Origin: Emiliania huxleyi CCMP1516
Taxonomy: Eukaryota > Haptophyta > Isochrysidales > Noelaerhabdaceae
Assembly (NCBI RefSeq): GCF_000372725.1
Contig: NW_005197910.1
Coordinates: 5,870-36,240, forward strand
Direction: 5' to 3'
DNA length: 30,371 nucleotides
A model generated the notes under the pieces. The model had not been told where the DNA came from. It worked only from the letters and a program-made list of their open reading frames with translations, and made no database searches. Within the stretch, counting starts at the first letter, position 1; each line of letters opens with the position of its first letter. Both the position numbers and the translations under genes were made by a program. Shown here piece after piece: positions 26,590 to 30,371 of the stretch.

Positions 26590-26650
26590 GCGCGCTCACC
26601 CGTTCGTTCACCGACGCGATGGAGATGCGTTCCGCGTGGTGTGACACACA
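26590..26650 (-). pseudogene. Short remnant of the element ORF seen at 19.3-20.2 kb
   Basis: On the minus strand from about 26646: SHHAERISIASVNERVSA, matching the C-terminal SHHAERISLSVVRGVNRA of the nested fragment at about 19380-19320, with matching DNA (CACCA-GC-GA-CGCATCTC). An SSF lies just upstream, separated by a GA/GT-rich insertion. Only this piece is left. Confidence 0.5.
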
Positions 26651-26670
26651 CTCTCTCTCCCAGAAAGCTA

Positions 26671-27079
26671 CTCATCATTCCGCCGGTGGAACTCGCCGCT
26701 TTCCTCCCGCTGTGATGCTCTGTGTGAGCTCTGTGTCTTGGTTTGCCAACAACATACCTACTCGTAACACATCATTCGGCCGGTCGAGCTCTAGCGACAG
26801 AGATCAAAGGGGGCGGGAGGACAGTGGCGTGGACGAGCACGCGGGTGCGCAAACAAGCGGACGCGCGATCTGAACGTCGTCCTTGGCCACGTGCTCCGCT
26901 GGCAACCACAAGAGAGGGTGGATAGAGATAGGCGCCTCAGGCGACCGCTCGTCCTGCCCCTCCCCTCAGCAGAGCGGGCGAGAATGCTAAAGCATTCACG
27001 CCACGAGCTCTGTGTCTTGGTTTGCCAATAACATACCTAATACATCATTAAAACACATCATTCGGCCGGTCCAGCTCTA
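26671..27079. repeat. Dispersed repeat cluster upstream of the EamA transporter
   Basis: A block of ~70 bases beginning GAGCTCTGTGTCTTGGTTTG and ending CATCATTCGGCCGGT plus AGCTCTA occurs at 26726-26793 and 27005-27079 (the latter with a small AT insertion). A third partial copy (CATCATTCCGCCGGT) lies near 26673. A related block is at 18595-18630. The second copy ends 113 bases before the EamA start codon. The rest of 26135-27191 shows no intact gene. Confidence 0.75.
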
Positions 27080-27191
27080 CCCAGACCTCCGGGTACCCAA
27101 ATCAGGGTTGTTGAGAACGTGGGCGACGTCCGTCCCGAACTGCGACGGGCTGCTGTCCCCCCAGCGCGCCGAACGAGCATTATCGCCCTCC

Positions 27192-28310
27192 ATGGGAGCT
27201 CCAGCGGGCGGTCCGCCGCCGGATGCGAGCAAGCGCAAGCTTGGGCTCATAATTGCGTGGGTGGGCATGCTTGGCTCAACGCCAGACGCGATGCTGCTCC
27301 GGTTTCAAGCACAGGCGGGTGGGGTGCCAGCCTCCATATCCTTCTTCCGCTTCATCATGACTGCAACCCTAAATTTCGTCTTTGCCGCCGCCAACTCTGG
27401 CGGGATCGGCCCGCTCTGTGCTGGCGTGGCGCGATCGTATAAGGCGATCCTCGTCGCCGCGATGATTGCGATGGTGTCCAGCCAAGGCTTTGTGTACTCG
27501 CTGCTGCTGGTCGAGCCCGCCATGGCGCTTCTCATAATCTCGCTCAACCCCGTGTGGGCGGCGCTGCTGGGCAAGTTCGTGCTCGGAGAGGAACTTCCGG
27601 GCAAGACCATCATCACCATCGTCTGCGCCCTAGTCAGCATGGTGGTGGTGATGATACCTCAACTCCTTGTGATGCTCGGCTACGGTGGCGAGGCCGAAGA
27701 AGCCGCTGCGGACACCAAGGGCAGCAACCTGCTCCTGCTATGGCCTCTCTTTACAGGCATGTTTATGGCCCTCTTCATCACGTGGGCACGTTACCTCGGC
27801 AAGGTGTCGCCCGAGACGGACCTGACGGCGACGGGCACGCTCTCTGGCGCGATCACGAGCTGTATTTCGTACAAGGTTGCGTACGACCAGGGGATCACTG
27901 ACCCCTTCGAGGGGATCCAGCCTATCTTTTGGCTATGGGTGCTGCTCTGCGGACTCGGAATTACCATGTACAACCTCGCGCTCGTCATCGCGCCGCGGTA
28001 CATCTCTGGCGCAGACACGGCGCTCATCATGCTGCTCGAGACGGTATTCGCACCCGTGTGGGTCTTCTTTGCCTTTGGCGAAGTCCCCTCGCCGTGGACA
28101 ATATTGGGGGGCGTCATCCTGCTCGGCGCGCTGGCCTTCCACGAACTCGCCGGGACGGAGGCTGGGTCGGGGGAAGAGGGCGCGCCCCTCGCCCCCAGGA
28201 TAACGGGCCGCCAGTCCATAGCCATCTCGGTCGGCAGCGGCCCCAAGAAGGGGTCGGGCTTCGACTCCGACGACTACGTCCGCATGAGCGGCAAGGCAGG
28301 CTACCCGTAG
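27192..28310 (+). CDS. EamA / drug-metabolite transporter superfamily permease
   Basis: ATG 27192 (MGAPAGGPPPDASKRKLGLI), 372 residues, intronless; the frame is open upstream but runs into the dispersed repeat, so the inner ATG is chosen. About ten hydrophobic segments make two EamA halves. The first has LGLIIAWVGMLGSTPDAMLL, FFRFIMTATLNFVFAAANSG, KAILVAAMIAMVSSQGFVYS, EPAMALLIISLNPVWAALLG and TIITIVCALVSMVVVMIPQL. The second has LLLLWPLFTGMFMALFITWA, FWLWVLLCGLGITMYNLALV, ISGADTALIMLLETVFAPVW and GGVILLGALAFHEL. The N-P-V-W-A and E-T-V-F-A-P-V-W-V-F-F-A-F-G-E motifs at the end of each half are typical. A 60-residue Ser/Gly-rich tail faces the cytoplasm. Substrate unknown; no plastid transit peptide is evident. 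Confidence 0.85.
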   Translation: MGAPAGGPPPDASKRKLGLIIAWVGMLGSTPDAMLLRFQAQAGGVPASISFFRFIMTATLNFVFAAANSGGIGPLCAGVARSYKAILVAAMIAMVSSQGFVYSLLLVEPAMALLIISLNPVWAALLGKFVLGEELPGKTIITIVCALVSMVVVMIPQLLVMLGYGGEAEEAAADTKGSNLLLLWPLFTGMFMALFITWARYLGKVSPETDLTATGTLSGAITSCISYKVAYDQGITDPFEGIQPIFWLWVLLCGLGITMYNLALVIAPRYISGADTALIMLLETVFAPVWVFFAFGEVPSPWTILGGVILLGALAFHELAGTEAGSGEEGAPLAPRITGRQSIAISVGSGPKKGSGFDSDDYVRMSGKAGYP

Positions 28311-28626
28311 AGAAGGAAGTGGGCTATCTGGGTTACGACCCGGGCCCGGCGGCACGCGACTCGCACTCGCGAGATACTGCTCGAGGCGGCGGGAGTCGCC
28401 CCCCAGTCGGAGTCTCGGAGAGTCGAGGGACTCGAGTACGGGTGAGGCGGTGTGGGAGTGGGTGATCGTCCACGGCACCGTCCGGGCGAATTGGCGAAAG
28501 GACGTTCAGGTAGGCAAAAAGGATGTCCGGAATGGAAAATGGCTGATAGAGCCGTATAAAATATAATTCACCGGACATCACACACTTTGCTCTCTCTCTG
28601 AATCATACGCACACCGACTCGCTAGC
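28311..28626. other. Intergenic between EamA (+) and APC transporter (-) genes
   Basis: Shared 3' region of two convergent genes. It holds an inverted repeat (GATGTCCGG 28522-28530, CCGGACATC 28571-28579) around an AT-rich stretch with TATAAAATATAA (28555 onward), which may be a 3'-end signal or a small element. Confidence 0.4.
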
Positions 28627-30199
28627 TCAGCACCTAGCCCAACACCCCAGGCAGCACCTCGCCGTCGTCGCCTCCTCTGCTGCCCTCCTCGCCGCCGCCG
28701 GCCGCAGCCGTGGAGCCTCCGCGCGACAGCTGCGCACACGGCAACGGCGGCAGCGAGCAGCGAGGTGTGTCGACAGTGGCGCGCAGCGGCCTGCGGCGCG
28801 TCTCGAGCTCGTGCTCCACGCGGGCGGCGAAGGCGTCGCCTGTTCAAACCACGACGGCGCGCGTGAAGGAGCGCCTCTTCTCCTGCGGCACGCGTGGCTC
28901 TCGCGAGCGCGCTCGCCGTCGAAGGTCGCCGAGCTTGACAAGTCCGCCATCTCGAAGGAGTCGACCATGCGTGACGCGGCGCAGCGCTCCTGCTCGCAGC
29001 TGGAGGAGTGAAGAGAGGCCCTCTTTCTCCGCAGCGGTCGAGCATACGCGGCGCAGCGCTCCGAGTACGGGACGCGGTCGTACGAGTTGCGGAGGTAGCC
29101 CGTCACCCGCCCCGCCGGCGGCAGCCCGGGCCGGCGGAAGAGCTCGTCGAGGAGGGAGGGGAAGCCTCGCGGGAGGCCGCGCGAGCTCGACCGATCCAGC
29201 CGGGCGGCGGTGTGGCGCGAGCGGAGACCGGCACACCGCACCGTCAGCGCCGACAGCGCGGCATGCCCGCCGCCGAGAGCAGCCAGGACGGCGGCGGCGG
29301 TGGCGAGGAGGCGGCGCGGCGCGAGCAGGAGGACGAGGCACGCGACAGCGCACGGCAGCCCGAGCAGCGGCGTGGGAAGCAGCAGCGAGGGTCGCGGCAG
29401 CTGCGGGTGCATCGAGCGGAGCCGCGCGCAAGCGGCGCACTGCAGCGCCGCCGAGCCGCAGTAGAAGAGCATCGACAGCTGCAGCGCGTCGTCGAAGCGG
29501 AGGGTGAGCGTCGCCTAGGAAGTGTCCAGGCACTGTCCAGGTGGTGTCCAGGAACGTGGGAGCGGAGGGTGACAGAGCGTCGCCAGCGCGACCAGCGACG
29601 CGTTGGCGCAGATGGCCGCCGCTGGCGTGCCGAAGCGCGGGTGGAGCCGGCCCAGCGCGGGCGGCAGCATGCGCAGCGTCGCCATCGCCAGCAGCGCGCG
29701 CCTGTTCAACGCTTCCTCCATACATCACTGATTGATCACTGCGCAGCGTCGCCATCGCCGCCGCGCGCACGAGGAGGTGCAGAGGATCGTGAAGAGCACA
29801 CCCGCCATCGAGACCGCCGACGCGGCAGTCAGCGCAGCCTCGAGCCCACCTCCACCCAGCGACGCGCCGAGCAGCGGGTAAGTGCCTGGCGCCCACTGCT
29901 CCCAGTGGTCGAGCGTGGCGAGGGCGGCGGCGAGTGGCAGCACGTACAGCGCCGTCGAGAGGGCGAACGCGCCTGCAAAGACGGCGGTGAGTGGTGGACA
30001 ACAGAAAGCTGTGCGGCAGCGTCGGCCAGAGGGCGAGCGCGCCCCACAGCGCGCGCGGGAAGGAGGAGCGAGGCGAGCGCACTTCGGCCGCCACCATGCC
30101 TGCCGAGTCGTACCCGCAGCAGTTCCAGAGCACGATGCAGAGGAAGGAGAACCAAGCCTCCCGCCCGGAGGGCCACAGGCGCGGGTCCGGGTCGAGCGC
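28627..30199 (-). CDS. APC-family amino-acid/polyamine transporter (5' part missing)
   Basis: Exons 30199-30043, 29972-29771, 29701-29584 and 29514-28627, joined in phases 1, 2 and 0 without conflict. Exon A has WFSFLCIVLWNCCGYDSAGM and VAAEVRSPRSSFPRALWG, matching the W-N-x-x-G-x-D-(S/N)...GEV-P...(F/Y)-P-R-A-L element of plant/protist LAT-PUT type APC permeases. Exon B: AFALSTALYVLPLAAALATL, WEQWAPGTYPLLGASLGG, AVSMAGVLFTILCTSS. Exon C: RALLAMATLRMLPPALGRLH, PRFGTPAAAICANASLVAL. Exon D: TLTLRFDDALQLSMLFYCGS, AALQCAACARLRSMHP, then further membrane helices and a long Ser/Arg/Ala-rich tail whose end is uncertain. Introns: 30042-29973 and 29583-29515 start GC, 29770-29702 starts GT. A further 5' intron, 30248-30200, is likely (GC-AG, 49 nt). 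The 5' exons lie beyond the window or in the tandem repeat. Substrates are probably amino acids or polyamines. Confidence 0.7.
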
Positions 30200-30275
30200 C
30201 TGCGGGAAGTTGCGAGAAGGTTGCGAGAAGGTTCCGTGGGTCGAGCGCCTTCGCCCGGCGAGATGTGCCCGAGGT

Positions 30276-30371
30276 GTGCCCGAGCTAGACCCGAGGAAGC
30301 CCGAGGTGTGCCCGAGCTAGACCCGAGGAAGCCCGAGGTGTGCCCGAGCTAGACCCGAGGAAGCCCGAGGT
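30276..30371. repeat. 32-bp tandem repeat, three copies, reaching the window edge
   Basis: Unit begins GTGCCCGAGCTAGACCCGAG and continues GAAGCCCGAGGT; copies at 30276-30307, 30308-30339 and 30340-30371 are identical. A partial unit precedes them. The array probably continues outside. Just before it, GTTGCGAGAAG is also repeated (30210-30231). Confidence 0.95.

Noticed and set aside
29008..30288. 426-codon plus-strand frame opposite the APC transporter
   Set aside because: Arg/Glu/Gln low-complexity shadow of the minus-strand transmembrane codons.
1..30371. tRNA, rRNA, CRISPR arrays, bacterial operons
   Set aside because: No cloverleaf with a TTCGA-type T-loop, no rRNA-like sequence, no regularly spaced repeat-spacer pattern; gene structure is eukaryotic.

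Overview
This window comes from a GC-rich nuclear genome of a eukaryotic microalga. Three things point this way: genes split by introns of roughly 50-400 nt (many 69-90 nt), families known only from eukaryotes (PI 4-kinase, NOT4-type RING, TAF8, F-box/RCC1, RAP repeat protein), and no operons or Shine-Dalgarno sites. Many introns begin with GC instead of GT. Together with the RAP (alanine-rich repeat) and F-box/RCC1 families, this resembles haptophytes of the Emiliania/Chrysochromulina/Prymnesium type. That placement is inference.

Layout. 1-4.5 kb: 3' end of an exostosin-like glycosyltransferase (+), a secreted cyclophilin-type PPIase (+) and a coiled-coil protein (-). 4.5-13.5 kb: two copies, in opposite orientation, of a ~540 bp MITE-like element with an internal hairpin. 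Between them lie an FkbM-type methyltransferase fused to duplicated Cys-rich modules (+), a broken F-box/RCC1 gene, an intronless GC-poorer gene with an IQ motif, a MACPF-like region and two C-terminal repeats (+), an intronless protein kinase (+) and a 3' exon on the minus strand. 13.5-17.2 kb: a PI 4-kinase with a helical region, PH domain and catalytic domain (+), containing a 100-N scaffold gap. 17.6-18.5 kb: a UIM + NOT4-type RING ubiquitin ligase (-), convergent with the kinase. 18.8-21.5 kb: a RAP/octotricopeptide-like gene broken by several frameshifts, with an antisense element fragment filling its candidate intron. 21.7-24.8 kb: TAF8-like (-) and a GT8 glycosyltransferase (+), divergent. 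25.1-27.1 kb: an unknown basic ORF and dispersed repeats. 27.2-28.3 kb: an EamA/DMT transporter (+). 28.6-30.4 kb: an APC-type amino-acid/polyamine transporter (-) whose introns show direct repeats at their borders, then a 32-bp tandem repeat at the window edge.

The genes do not form one pathway. Several serve the secretory or membrane system (exostosin, GT8, PI4K, two transporters, secreted PPIase). The most unusual signals are: (i) introns whose first bases repeat the first bases of the next exon, suggesting recent intron gain by duplication or insertion; (ii) the MACPF-like gene, foreign in composition, lying between the two MITE copies; and (iii) gene decay and nesting in the RAP and RCC1 loci.
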